Source: Isoetes taiwanensis
Taxonomy: Eukaryota > Streptophyta > Lycopodiopsida > Isoetales > Isoetaceae
NCBI GenBank assembly: GCA_021234155.1
Contig: JAJEKV010000008.1
Span: 7,158,445-7,222,444, forward strand
Length of the DNA: 64,000 bases
Direction of reading: 5' to 3'
Shown here piece after piece: positions 12,473 through 22,565 of this stretch. Within the stretch, counting starts at the first letter, position 1; the number at the start of each line of letters is the position of its first letter. Under the pieces are notes generated by a model. That model was not told the origin of the DNA. It ran no database searches and saw only the letters and a list, made by a program, of their open reading frames with translations. Both the position numbers and the translations under genes were made by a program.

Positions 12473-13295
12473 TCCACTAGCATCATATTTACAAATTGCA
12501 GCCCTGAGTGAGACCTTTTATCAGCCAAATCGCCTTCCACTGTTGATTTGTATGTTGCAAGAAGCATCACCAATGACCTCTTAGATATCAGATTGGAACT
12601 CCTTTCTTCTACCCATTTGGCTCTACATTAATAGACCAGAATAATCTGTGCCCACTAAATGCATCTATCTTTTAGCGATCTAAACAGCTTGGATTATCCT
12701 CCGAATACCCTAATTAGGGTTCAGGCAATGCATCAGGTCTGCATTTACCTTTTATCTGCAATGCCCTAGCAAAATCGCAGCCTTACCTTTCATCAACGGT
12801 TAAGGCTTGGTCCAATTTGGTGCAGGGCCAGCTGTACGGTGGCCATTAGGCTTCCAAATCCATGCTACAAGCTGTTGCGCTTCCCAAACCTGTGCTACAA
12901 CCATGCTCACGTAAAAATTTAGGGTTAAAATTTTCGTAGCCAGACATATTAGGTTTTTTCAACTGTATTTCATGTTTGCAAATGTTTTATTTGTCTTCAA
13001 AAAATGTTTCGCTGAAGATAAATACACCCAACCACGGTCTTTAGTCATGCTTCAATAGTTTAAACATCATCGTACATTTTCCATAGACCATAATATGGAG
13101 ATATTAAGCAAAATAATGGTTATCAGCTATGATTTCCCTTGATATTTTTCCTTTGCAATGAAACGTTCCAATAAAAAATGTTAGAAACCCTTATGACCAT
13201 AGGATCTTTGCAAATAGTAGTATTACTCTAGGCATAGATCACCTTTGTGTTAGACAATCTACGTGCAAATAGAGTTGCGATTCAAATACATATAA

Positions 13296-13372
13296 TTACG
13301 CGAAAAAAAAAAAAAAAAAATTCGCGTAAGCGAAACTGAAGGTTTCGCTTACGCGAAAATTTTTTTTTCCGG
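13296..13372. repeat. palindromic block at junction of array and DIRS-like element
   Basis: TTACGCG, a long A run, then a perfect 16-bp inverted repeat (13321-13336 and 13342-13357, TTCGCGTAAGCGAAAC) around the loop TGAAG, then a T run. The motif TTACGCGAA/TTCGCGTAA occurs three times, so several alternative cruciforms are possible. Confidence 0.85.
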
Positions 13373-14199
13373 CCGGCGAGTATTAAATACGAAAAATACG
13401 TATTTTTCCCAAAAATACGTATGTTTGGACTTTATACGTCTGAAAAAATAATTTCATACGTACAGAACCTATCCCTGCTCGGGAACTGCCAAGAAAGAGG
13501 GTCGTCCGGTTACTGCACACAAACAAACCTCACGGAAAGTTAAAGCAAGACAATGGGTTAGAAGCCTGACAGGCCAAGCATCAAAAAACGTTTATGTGAA
13601 TAAGAACAAAAAGACGAATGGATTCAAGAGAAATATGATCCCCCAAAAAAGAGAAAACTCGGAAGCCCATAGCTACGCCGAGAGAGAGAAAGTAAGATAG
13701 ACTAGGCCCGACCATGAGGGTCATCCCCGAGGTGCCGTCCAGAAGGGACAAGTGCTATGCTGGGAAATCGCAGAGGCCACCAGCCATCAACGAGACAGAA
13801 GAGAAGAATTGAACCAGCCCTCATGAGGCAGAATGAACAGAAACCAAACAGAAGCCAAAGCGAACCAAACCATGCGACCAGCCTTAGAGGAGGGACAGAG
13901 GGAAACTCTGGAACAAGGAGAATTCAGCTCAAAGGAAATGCCGATGAGAATTGCTTGGAAGCTACAGGGATATATAGCAGACAGAACTAAAGAAATCATG
14001 TGCTAAAGAAAGCTCAGTCTAAAGATGGATCCGACGTCTAAAATAGCGTGACGCCAAAACAGATGTCCCTTTCCCCATAATGATGGTTCTCTTCTATATA
14101 AGAAGATAACCATAGCATTCTAGGGAAAGATCCTTTGCAACACAACAACAACCGACACAAAGAGGAACCTACCTCCAACCATCACAGGCCGACAGTGAG

Positions 14200-15007
14200 T
14201 CACTCTTCAACACTAGGCAAAATGTAGCGAGCATGAGATGAAGCAGAACACCAACGGCCATGGGAGCGCACCACCTCAGCAGAAACTACAGCTGCAGAAG
14301 CCGCCGTGGCCCCCTCACGATGCCCCGCATGAGTGCCAAAAAGATGGGGAACCAGACCAATGTGACGCAAGCACTTGAACCACCAAGCATGCGCGGTGGA
14401 ATAAGACAAAGCACGACAAGAGGACAAAGAGGATTGAAACAAGGGCCTACCCTCAGGAGGATCAACGACATGGAACGAGCAAGCGAAAAAAAAGCGCTGC
14501 AAGAGATGGATAAGGCAAAAAATCGAAACAGTACGGGCAATCAAGACCTAAGTCCCGCCACTCTGCATGGGTCGGGGCAAAAGATAAAAAAACAAAATGA
14601 AGATGAGCAGCAGTGAGGGGCAACCGCAGTCAAGGTGTTAGCCGAAGCCGAGGGGCAGACTGGCGGACTAATGAGGGCAAAGGACCCGAACAAGGAGAAG
14701 GGGCATTAATCAAACTGTGAAAAAATGAGATGGCAGTAGAAGCACCATCCATCGAGGAGCTGGCGAGAAGACACAAAAGAGGCAAAGAAGGCCGCGACAT
14801 GGATGGACGAAGCAGGAAGAGAAGGTACACCGTGGGACATGCACCAAGACCGAAACCGCCGCCAAACAGAGGCATAAGCAAATAGGGTAGAAGCAGCACT
14901 GGATTGAAGAAAGGAGGTGAGGATAGGAGCCACAAAAATAGGGGAGACTGCAGAAAAATGCGGTAAAACATCTGAAATACACAACCACATAACATATTTA
15001 GAACCAA
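14200..15007 (-). pseudogene. tyrosine recombinase (DIRS-type), frameshifted
   Basis: The N-terminal SAM-like part reads STLFAYASVWRRFRSWCMSHG. A second frame continues with SLVRQSAPRLRLTP and then LPLTAAHL. The C-terminal frame (14544-14200) has the catalytic core FGTHAGHREGATAA, then SHGRW and ARYIL, which correspond to the H-x-x-R, H/W and nucleophilic Tyr boxes of tyrosine recombinases. The Arg of H-x-x-R appears one position late (THAGHR), so the active site is probably damaged. At least two frame changes separate these pieces. In an intact element the enzyme inserts a circular cDNA by recombination. Confidence 0.75.
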
Positions 15008-15149
15008 ATCACATCACCAACCTTTATTCAAATACATAACGTAGAGCAAATAAAGCCACATATCGTTTTTCACTCGCAAGACGTGAGACCGACGGGAGCA
15101 AAGCCCGAGAAAACTCATGAAAAAACAATGCATCTACAACAAATGGATG

Positions 15150-15512
15150 TCAGGAGTTCATGTCAGAAGCGACCAACGGCCACCAAGGGGCAAAAGACCA
15201 TGAAAAGACAACCAATATTAGGCGAGCATGGCACAGGCGAACATGGTGCAAGACAGCAGGGACCAAGGAGGCAGGAGGGAAGCAGAAAGTGTTGAACAAG
15301 CTCCAATTGTAGGAAAAAGCATCAAGGGGAATCCGAAAAAGGTAAGCATCCTTGGTATTGAACACGAGAAGTAAAGCATTAGACGTGCTAGCAAAGTGGT
15401 CGACATGGTGAGGGCCCCATCGAGACTCAATCAAGCTAAATGCCTCAGAGGAAAGGGAGAACTCATCGAACTTACAAATCTTCGATAAATACTCAGCCCA
15501 CTCATTGTCCAA
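15150..15512 (-). pseudogene. DIRS pol C-terminal region
   Basis: Open for 120 codons with the order DNEWAEYLSK, LSSEAFSLIESRWGPHHVDHFAS, IPLDAFSYNWS, VPAVLHHVR and SWSFAPWWPLV. This matches the conserved segment after RNase H in DIRS pols (usually ...RWGP..VDRFAS..., DAF..NWS, APWWPLL). It directly precedes the recombinase on the minus strand. Confidence 0.65.
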
Positions 15513-15653
15513 ACGGGGAACTCACAATGGCTCGAGTCGAATCTTATGGTGTAACAAAAAATGAAGAGTCGACTAAAAGCAAATGGAGAACTGGAGACGG
15601 GGAACCACCCTTTTGCAATAAAAATGCGACATTCTAATTATCGCCACGAGCAA

Positions 15654-16160
15654 TCACAATGGAGTTGAAGAGAAGACTAGCAAAATGTTGTAACAATTGG
15701 AGTAGGGCAAACAACTCACGCCATGTAGAGGATTGAAGACGCTCGGGTGCGGTAAAAAAACATGAAAGGAGAGAACGGGTGTACCAGAAATAGACAACCA
15801 ACCACCCCAACCCTCATTGCTAGCATCAAACCTGCGGGTGACTTTTGTGAGGAGAGGGGGCCAAAGAGGACAACGGTCAAATCTGAACACAATAGTTTGC
15901 CAAAGATACAGCTCGTGACGTGACAGGGAGGAAAGCAAAAAAGGAGTATCCCAAAGCTCAAAGCAGCGGAGATCAGAGTGAAGGCCTGAAGTCAAGACAA
16001 CACAAAGGTGGCCAAAAACTAGACGCAGGGACTGAATAAAACCGAGAAAACGAGCAACCAAGCGAGCGGAGACCATTAGGAGCAGCAAGCAAGCCAGAAC
16101 ATAGAGATAAAGCGCGGGACTTTTTAGAGGCTGAGATGCGGAACAAACCATCGTGGGCAT
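15654..16160 (-). pseudogene. DIRS pol connection and RNase H
   Basis: A 168-codon frame in which RFLGFIQSLRLVFGHL (connection/thumb) is followed by YLWQTIV, then RRFDASNEGWGGWL, the first catalytic Asp box of the RNase H domain. A 'G-x-P-V-x-x-F' segment follows. It lies between RT and the C-terminal piece; the frame differs from the adjacent RT frame. Confidence 0.65.
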
Positions 16161-16172
16161 CAGCTATGAAAC

Positions 16173-16883
16173 CTAAGAAGACAGTGCAATGAGAAATGCA
16201 AAAACGACCCTTTTTCCAAGTGAGAAGAAAACCGGCTTGCTATAAGTCAAAAATATCTGGACTTGAAGAGACTCGGGCGAGGAGTGACACAGAAACAGGA
16301 TATCATCAACATATGGGGAGCAACGGATACCCTGAGCATGCCACCGGCGAACCAATTGTTGAATGAGTTTGGTGAACACAAATGGAGCAGAGGCGAGTCC
16401 AAAGGGGAGAACATTGAAGACAAAAAACTGGCCGTCTAGCAATGGAGACATGATAATCCGATTTCAAGTTTATCGCAAAAAGGAAATCGACAGGTTTGCA
16501 AAGATGAGAGAGCAGGTCTAATGATTCATAGCAAAAACGAGGGACAGATAAAAAGGAGTTCAAGACATGCAAATCTAATATAAGACGCCACTTTCCTTGA
16601 CCTGTAGGGACCACCCCCAACAAGGAACAGAAGAATGGACAAGAAGGCACAAGGGAGGCGGCACCAGTCTGAAGGAGTTCAGAGATGGCAAAACGAGCAA
16701 AATCAAGCTGGGTGAACAAGGACGAATGATTCTTTGCAAAAAAGGGATGGACAGGGGGATGAGTAAGCCAAGGCAAACGGTAATCAAATTGGATCCAGTT
16801 GAGCACCTGCTGGGAGGAACAGAATGACTGCCAAAAAGACAAAGCGGATAAGAGTCGATTGAGGATGCAGGTAGATGATGCAA
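16173..16883 (-). pseudogene. DIRS-type reverse transcriptase
   Basis: Two overlapping frames carry the RT motifs. KWRLILDLHVLN is the substrate-binding region, and FAINLKSDYHVSI is motif A, with Asn where the first catalytic Asp is expected. FFVFNVLPFGLASAPFVFTK is the PFGL box, and YVDDILFLC is motif C with both Asp intact. The PFGL spacing and YVDD box are DIRS/gypsy-like, and the neighbouring recombinase settles it as DIRS. The frame break between motifs A and B and the lost motif-A Asp make it non-functional. Confidence 0.75.
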
Positions 16884-17399
16884 TCGAGTCAGTTACGATG
16901 GGATCAATGCCCAGATGAGGAATGCAAGAGGAAAACGGAGTGCAATCTGAAACAGCAACAAATCATATAAGAACAACAAGACATCAACTAGACCCATAAA
17001 ATGAAGAACTTTGAAACACCTCTAGGACGCCCATACCTATGTACTTAACACGGGAAGAATGCTTTGCCTAAAACAACGTCCAGTGTTTTGAACTATAAGG
17101 GGAGATGCACATATGGGAAGTATGTAACGAGAAATGCCCAACAAAACATGACAAATTTGACCATGCCCAACAAATGCAAAGAAGTGAGTCAGAAAAAGGA
17201 ATGAAGGGGAAGGCTTAAGCCTAATCAACTTATAATTAATACGTTTGCTGACACGCAAATAAATACACTGAAAAACCAGAGCCCAGAGATACAACCGTCT
17301 GGATAGAGAGATATACAAGAGAGATATGTCCTTGACCTAGATGACCCGAAAAAACTTTGCCAAAAAACGAAACGGAAACTTAACCTTACATCCGTGGTC

Positions 17400-17470
17400 T
17401 CCGTGGACATAGACCGATTGGTCTCCGTGGACGATAAAAGAACCTTCCTTCCTTCCTTCCTTCCTTCCTA
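17400..17470 (+). mobile_element. extremely 5'-truncated LINE end inside the DIRS-like element
   Basis: CATAGACCGATTGGTCTCCG, TGGACGATAAAA and a (CCTT)n tail match the 3' end of the LINE copies at 35560, 38570 and 42110. GGTCTCCGTGGACATAG is present twice in tandem. Only about 50 bases of LINE sequence precede the tail. Confidence 0.7.
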
Positions 17471-17475
17471 ATCAA

Positions 17476-18013
17476 CCAACAAACTGCTTTTGCAAAGAAG
17501 GGGATATGCACATGTGGGAGGAATGGGGCAAAAAACCTAACTTAAAACAAACCTAGCAAGCCAAAGTAATGCAACATGGGAAAACAAAGCAAAGAGAGTT
17601 GCAGGAAAATGTATTTCATGATAATGAAAAATGAATTAGAAATAAAGGAACTCTTACGGCCAATTAGCTAGCTATCCTAAAGAAGGAGCCTAGAGTAGTA
17701 AAAAGTTCAAAAAACACGAGAGAACTCTATCAACTTGACTGATCCGAGAATGCTAATCTATAACCCTATGCTATAAGCAACCAAGTCGATACAACCAAGC
17801 ACCTAGATCCACAAAAAAAAAAAAAAAATACAACGAGAATTTGAGATAAAATGCAGCAAAGGCAATCACAACCTTAAAGAAAAACCATGGTCCCAAAAAC
17901 ATAAGACAATTGTTGTATATATCAAGATCACAAAAAATAATCAATAGCACGGTTATAGCCGTATGGTCCTGACTCCATAAACAAAGTACTCACATCTGAG
18001 GACGAGGGAAATA
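17476..18013. other. internal DIRS-like spacer, nothing recognised
   Basis: AT-rich stretch between the RT and gag parts, with an A run at 17814-17828. No open frame with a recognisable domain. Confidence 0.4.
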
Positions 18014-19138
18014 TTAAGGGGTGATAGGAAACTGGGGCACTGGTGGGAGAGAAGGAATAGGAGGGAGTGCCAAAGAAGTGTTTGAAGATGCCACACGAGC
18101 AAAACAAGTTTCAATTCTATGGTGTGCAAAACAAACGAGGGGTGCCCCGCGAAAGAGAAACAGCTGGGGCACCAGGAGCAGCTTGATGAGAAGAAAAAGA
18201 GGTGTTTGAAGCTCTGGTGGCAGAACTAGGGCGACGATCAAGGCGGTCTTGGCGGGCTAATTTCAAGCGGCGCGAGTCATCAGCGGATAAAGATAAGCCT
18301 GAATGATCAGCGAAGTCAAATGCAATATCGTACCCTAACGATCTGCAATCAAAAGAAATTTCATATGCTCCTGAGTTGCCATCTTACCCTCCTTAATGAG
18401 TTTTAAGACCGAGAAAGGCACCGCCGGAGAAAGAGAAAACAGGCGAGCATACAACTCCCGAAATTGGTCCTCAGTAGCAGCCAAAAATTCGTACTGGTGC
18501 CGTGAAGAATCCCATTTGAAAGTGGGCAAGGTCTTAGCCGCCCGCTCTCGTACCTCCTCCCGCAGAGATTCAACAGCCCCGTGAATGGAGGACTGGGTTG
18601 AGAGAGACGTTTGTAAATCATTAATTTGAGCCATCTGTAATTGTAAGGATTGAAGGACCTGAGGCAATAAGAGATCATATTGAGAGGGAGGCGCCACCGA
18701 TGGGGTAGGTGGTGGAAAGGAAAACAATGGAGGAGGTGTCGTATTTGAAGTTGCAGGAGCGGGAGTAGCAGTGGGGAGAAAAACAATGGGTGGGGGAGGA
18801 GGAGCGGGAGGAACAGTGGGCATAGCCGAAGAGGGAACCAAAGGCGGAACTGGAGGTGTGGGAGTACTCGAGAGGGGTGTGGAGAAAAATGCTGAGGACG
18901 TAAAGGAAACTCCAAATGGATTTGAGGAGGAAGAGGGACCCAAGTTGCCCAAATGTCCCAATGGAGAGGCTGCATTTGGAAGAATAGGTGAAGGAGTCGT
19001 GGAAGAAGAACGAGCACGCCCGATGCCAGTGGACGCCTGAGTGGCAATACATTTCCCCCGGCGTGCCGCCGCAACCCCCCAAGTGCGCATGGGGGCGTCC
19101 GAACCAGGGTGCAACCTAGATTGGTTGGCATCAGCCAT
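18014..19138 (-). pseudogene. DIRS gag-like protein
   Basis: Starts at MADANQSRLHPG (ATG at 19138) and is open to 18335, 268 codons. Order: basic N-terminus (WGVAAARRGK), a long Pro/Ser/Thr-rich disordered region, a coiled-coil-like heptad stretch (LQLQMAQINDLQTSLS...ESLREEVRERA), and a helical C-terminal part (ATEDQFRELYARLFSLSP, GKMATQEHMKFLLIAD). A shift near 18335 leads to AFDFADHSGLSLSADDSRRL and RQDRLDRRPSS down to about 18200. Position 5' of RT suggests the nucleocapsid-like ORF1; no zinc knuckle is visible. Confidence 0.5.
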
Positions 19139-20640
19139 TCTGAAATAAAAACCACTTAGAACCGACAAGAAACAAGAAAAACGGGAAACCGAGAATACCA
19201 ATGGATAAAATTTGCATAATTCATTTTCCAATACAAACAACAATGGCACCAAGGTGCAACTCAAAGAATGACAACTCTGTGGCTAAAACATGGCCAGAGG
19301 ACCAGTTGCTACAATGGAGTTTCTCTATGCGGGTACCAGGGTGCCATCACATCCGGGCCTGAACCGAAGACAAGAGTGCAAGAGGGGTCGGTGAAAAAAC
19401 GCCAAGGAAAGATAGGATACAGTGCAGAAAATGGGACAAAACGAGGCAACTCGGACCTCCAACCTCGGGCATAGGAGAAACGCAGCATGCAATCCCGTAG
19501 AATAGCTGCGAACTGGAACCTAAACAGCACGTGGCCACTCCGGCCCCATCAATGCAAAGCAGCAACCATATCCCCTAGACGAAAATACACCATATTAGGG
19601 ACCTTCAGCTCAAAAGTTAGTTCCGAGCTGATGGGGTCTTGGTAAAAATCAACGCCCAAATCCACCTGGTCGATGGCATCATCTAGGTAAGAGGAGAACC
19701 ATAGACAATCTGACATAAACGTCAAAGAAGAAGAAGACCTAGGGGGCAGACAGTCAAGGGACCAAAACAAATGATTGAGATTGAAAGCAACGCAAAGATT
19801 AGGGTCATGGCCTTCAAACGGAAAAGGTAAGAAAAATGCTGGGTCAGATGGAACAGGGACATTTCGCGGTATGATTGCGTGTAAAGGAGGGGGGGTATGT
19901 TGTGATCAGCGGTGGGCAGGGTAAAGCTCCGAAGAGTAGATTGAGCACACATTGTCACTGAAAGAAAAAAGGGAGTGAGAACCACATGAACAAATACAGA
20001 AAAATACCAGAAAAAAGTGTGAGAAGGAAAAGACAAACAACAGAACCAATAAAAGCAACACACCATCGACAAACCAAGGCGAAAAAAGAAAAAACAATCT
20101 AAACAAGGCCCCCAGATATGCAACCACCCGAAAAAACACATAAAAAATCGACCTTATCTAGGCAAAGCCCCCCACAGACTTCCAAACCGACCGTCAAAAG
20201 AAAAAACGAGACTAACAGGATGGCAACGTCAAAAAAGGAAAATGGCGGAGACGACCCCAATAGACCAACCAGAGGTATAAACAAGTTCTACGCCTAAACC
20301 CTCCAACAAACACCTAAGAACCTCGAAAAACAAGCAAAACAATTAACAATAAAACAGAGAAAAGGAATAGAAGGGGGGGTAGGGATACGGGACCCGGGAA
20401 CCGGGGACCAGCCGACTTCGTCAGGATACCCCGACCCGGTATCCCCCGACAAAAAGCACAGGTCGGACCTGCGCAAATCCGGCGGCCGACAAGAGTTCAG
20501 ACTGCCCAAACGAGGGATTTTGGCTGTGAAGCACTCCGAATCGGGCTGTAGAGAGATTTGAGGGGAAGGAATCATGCTGTAGAGAGATGTGAGGGGAAGG
20601 AACAAAGGTAATAATCGATCTGCCAGTCAAGAAGGAAATC
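19139..20640. other. 5' region of DIRS-like element, no supported gene
   Basis: Overlapping short frames on both strands, none with recognisable motifs. 20376-20480 is GC-rich. At 20545-20610 a ~35-bp unit (GCTGTAGAGAGAT-TGAGGGGAAGGAA) is repeated twice. Confidence 0.4.
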
Positions 20641-20787
20641 AGTTTAAACACCCGCAACAGATTTGGGAGGAAATTGCATCCTGATTGTTTTTCCAGTGGT
20701 ATCTGTTGAACTTAGATCAATGTCATTCTATTTCCAATATTTAAAAATGTATTGAAAGTACCATATCTAGTTACTTGGTAAAAGGCT

Positions 20788-21548
20788 TTACTTGATTTGT
20801 ACTGCATAACCATCTTTACCATACCTGATGTTGCTTGATGTGTTTACCCCTATTTTTTTCAACCAGTCTAGGTGCAGCTTGAATGCATGCCTAACAAAGA
20901 GATTGTCATGGCATGTATCATCTGAAATAAAAAAGTGTACAGGTTTCTTCAACTTTCCCCTAGTCTTGAATATTATTATACGAACCATAATGGAGATCTG
21001 CTTAAGACTCCAATGCTCGGACTGGACCTCCTTGGATGGCTTTAATGTATAGTTTTAAGCAAAATCACACATAGAAAAGCATCATCCCGGAGTGACTTCA
21101 TACATTGCTTGAACTATCTGCTTTACCATTGTGCATTGAAGTTGTGCTGCACAAACTGCTTCAAGTGATTAAACAAGTCTGCCATCATAATATTTGCTGG
21201 ACCAGTTTTGTTTAATAATCTCAGTCTTCGAGAAGTGCCCTTCTTCAAAGGTTCATCAATACAACAATATGCATGCCAATCCATGTCAGATCCAATACTT
21301 GCAACGGTCTCTTTGGGGCATAGTTCAATCTTCTTGGTGCCACACTCCTTGCATTTTCCCTTGATACACCCCAAATTGTGCCATTCCTGAAACTCATCTT
21401 TGTCACAAACAATAGACCTCCACATGGAACTTATATCTGGGAAAGTTGCCAGCTTTGCTTGGCACTTGCCTCCATTCTCAACAGAGGCACATACCTCATA
21501 GTTGCAGCTGTAGTTCTGATGGTGTTTGATTCTCATCTCATTAAAAGC
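20788..21548 (-). pseudogene. transposase-like host gene, 3' part (split by chromovirus)
   Basis: Continues the reading frame of 29350-28341 across the insertion: KKAF joins NEMRIKHHQNY at the target site. Then come VCASVENGGKC, a Cys cluster (WHNLGCIKGKCKECG, IELCP), and RRLRLLNKTG...LFNHLKQFVQHNFNAQW. After a stop and a shift, NYTLKPSKEVQSEHWSLKQI and VHFFISDDTCHDNLFVRHAFK follow, ending GKDGYAVQIK. From memory this resembles a broadly distributed uncharacterised family with ISDD...H and WSDGC.xQFK boxes that may form a DDE-like catalytic core. Here the last box is mutated (DGYAVQIK) and at least two stops are present. Not named in any system that I can recall reliably. Confidence 0.55.
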
Positions 21549-22524
21549 TGTCACGCAGCAATGCTGCAGCTTCCCAGACAACGGGGAAAGACCACCGGTC
21601 TACCGCCCACTCCACGAACTCCCAGAGTTCCCCACGACCGATGGGATTAATCTCCCAGAGACTAATCAGGAAGCCTAGCTCCCTCTTGATCCTTTCCTTA
21701 AGAATCGAATAATCCTTTGTACAAAAGGATTGACAAATTATCTCCCGGAGATAATTCTTTGGTTGCAGTTATGACCGCTGCGATCACTGCTAGTTCTGCA
21801 ATCCAATACAAGCAATGCCTTTGTATTCCAAATACAAGCAAAGCCCTTGCAATAAGCAAACCGAAATGCTTGCAAGCCACACAAGCAATAATCAGCAAGA
21901 AAAGCTCTTCCGATTCTTCCCACAACCACCCAGTGGTGTAGCAAAGAGCCAGAGCCTCCTCTACTGGGTCGGATTTGGGCTGAAAGGCTTTGAATCAGCA
22001 AAAGGAATTCAGCCTACACAAGAGCAGCAGAGATTTCAAGCTTGGGAAATTCGTGGGTCTATCAAAAGCACCCTTTTTGGCTTTAAATAGGACCGATTTG
22101 GGCTCTAACATGCATGATCTATCAGTTTAGATCATCCCCAGGTGTCAATCATGCCTTGGCATGCAATCCAAGAGAGAAATCCGGCCTGCTGTAGTTGGAT
22201 CAGCCTTGTATCAGAAAGCATTCGAAGCTTTCTAAGCTAATTCCCTATTGGTTCACCCAAACCAATAGTATCGTGCCACGTGGCTTCCTTTAACATTTAT
22301 ATTAATGTTACAAGGAACCATAGCTAATGTTTTATTGCTAACATTAAATGTTGTGCCCCTAGGGCCAACTTTGCTAACCCCTGAACGTCCCCATAGCCCG
22401 ATTACGAGCTTATGGTCCGCCGCATAGCCACTATGCCCCCGGCATGCTATCGACGGTACCCCCGTGCTCATGGATATCCGTCAGGAGTCCGTGAAAACGG
22501 CCACCCCTGGAAGCACCTGTAACA
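21549..22524 (-). repeat. 3' LTR of chromovirus
   Basis: 976 bp, TG...CA. Near-identical to the other LTR except for a cluster of about 11 substitutions at 22177-22250 and one near 22492. Confidence 0.93.
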
Positions 22525-22565
22525 ATTCCTCCCTCCTCTAAGACCTTGTCCTCAAGGTATTTTAA

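Larger units (their letters stand above)
10781..13297. repeat. tandem repeat copy C (truncated)
   Basis: Follows copy B directly and stops at CATATAATTAC, about 770 bases short of a full unit, at the palindrome block. The missing part (TATAATAAAAAAAGCC onward) does not reappear to the right of the DIRS-like element, so this is not a clean insertion break. Confidence 0.9.
13373..20640 (-). mobile_element. degenerate DIRS-like (tyrosine-recombinase) retroelement
   Basis: Minus-strand order is gag-like (19138-18014), reverse transcriptase (16883-16173), RNase H (16160-15654), RT/RH C-terminal region (15512-15150), tyrosine recombinase (15007-14200). That set and order define the DIRS order: integration by a tyrosine recombinase rather than a DDE integrase, and no target duplication. 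All frames are broken by shifts. I could not find matching terminal repeats, so DIRS (inverted ends) versus PAT/Ngaro-like (split direct repeats) is unresolved, and both outer limits are approximate. 13373-14190 is AT-rich then GC-richer leader-like sequence with no gene. Confidence 0.75.

Noticed and set aside
14260-14616. Plus-strand 118-codon frame opposite the recombinase
   Set aside because: Antisense of the tyrosine recombinase catalytic region, basic composition only by complementarity.
18403-19155. 250-codon minus-strand frame overlapping the DIRS gag
   Set aside because: Shifted reading of the proline-rich gag region. The gag frame has the ATG, the coiled coil and charged helices; this one is low-complexity Pro/Leu.
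21123-21581. Complete 152-codon protein starting MSGKLQHCC
   Set aside because: The first 11 residues are LTR sequence; the rest is the 3' part of the split transposase-like gene. The start is fortuitous.
21738-22001. Small genes inside the LTRs (also at 27554-27817)
   Set aside because: Identical frames in both LTRs on both strands. They overlap each other and have no recognisable domain.
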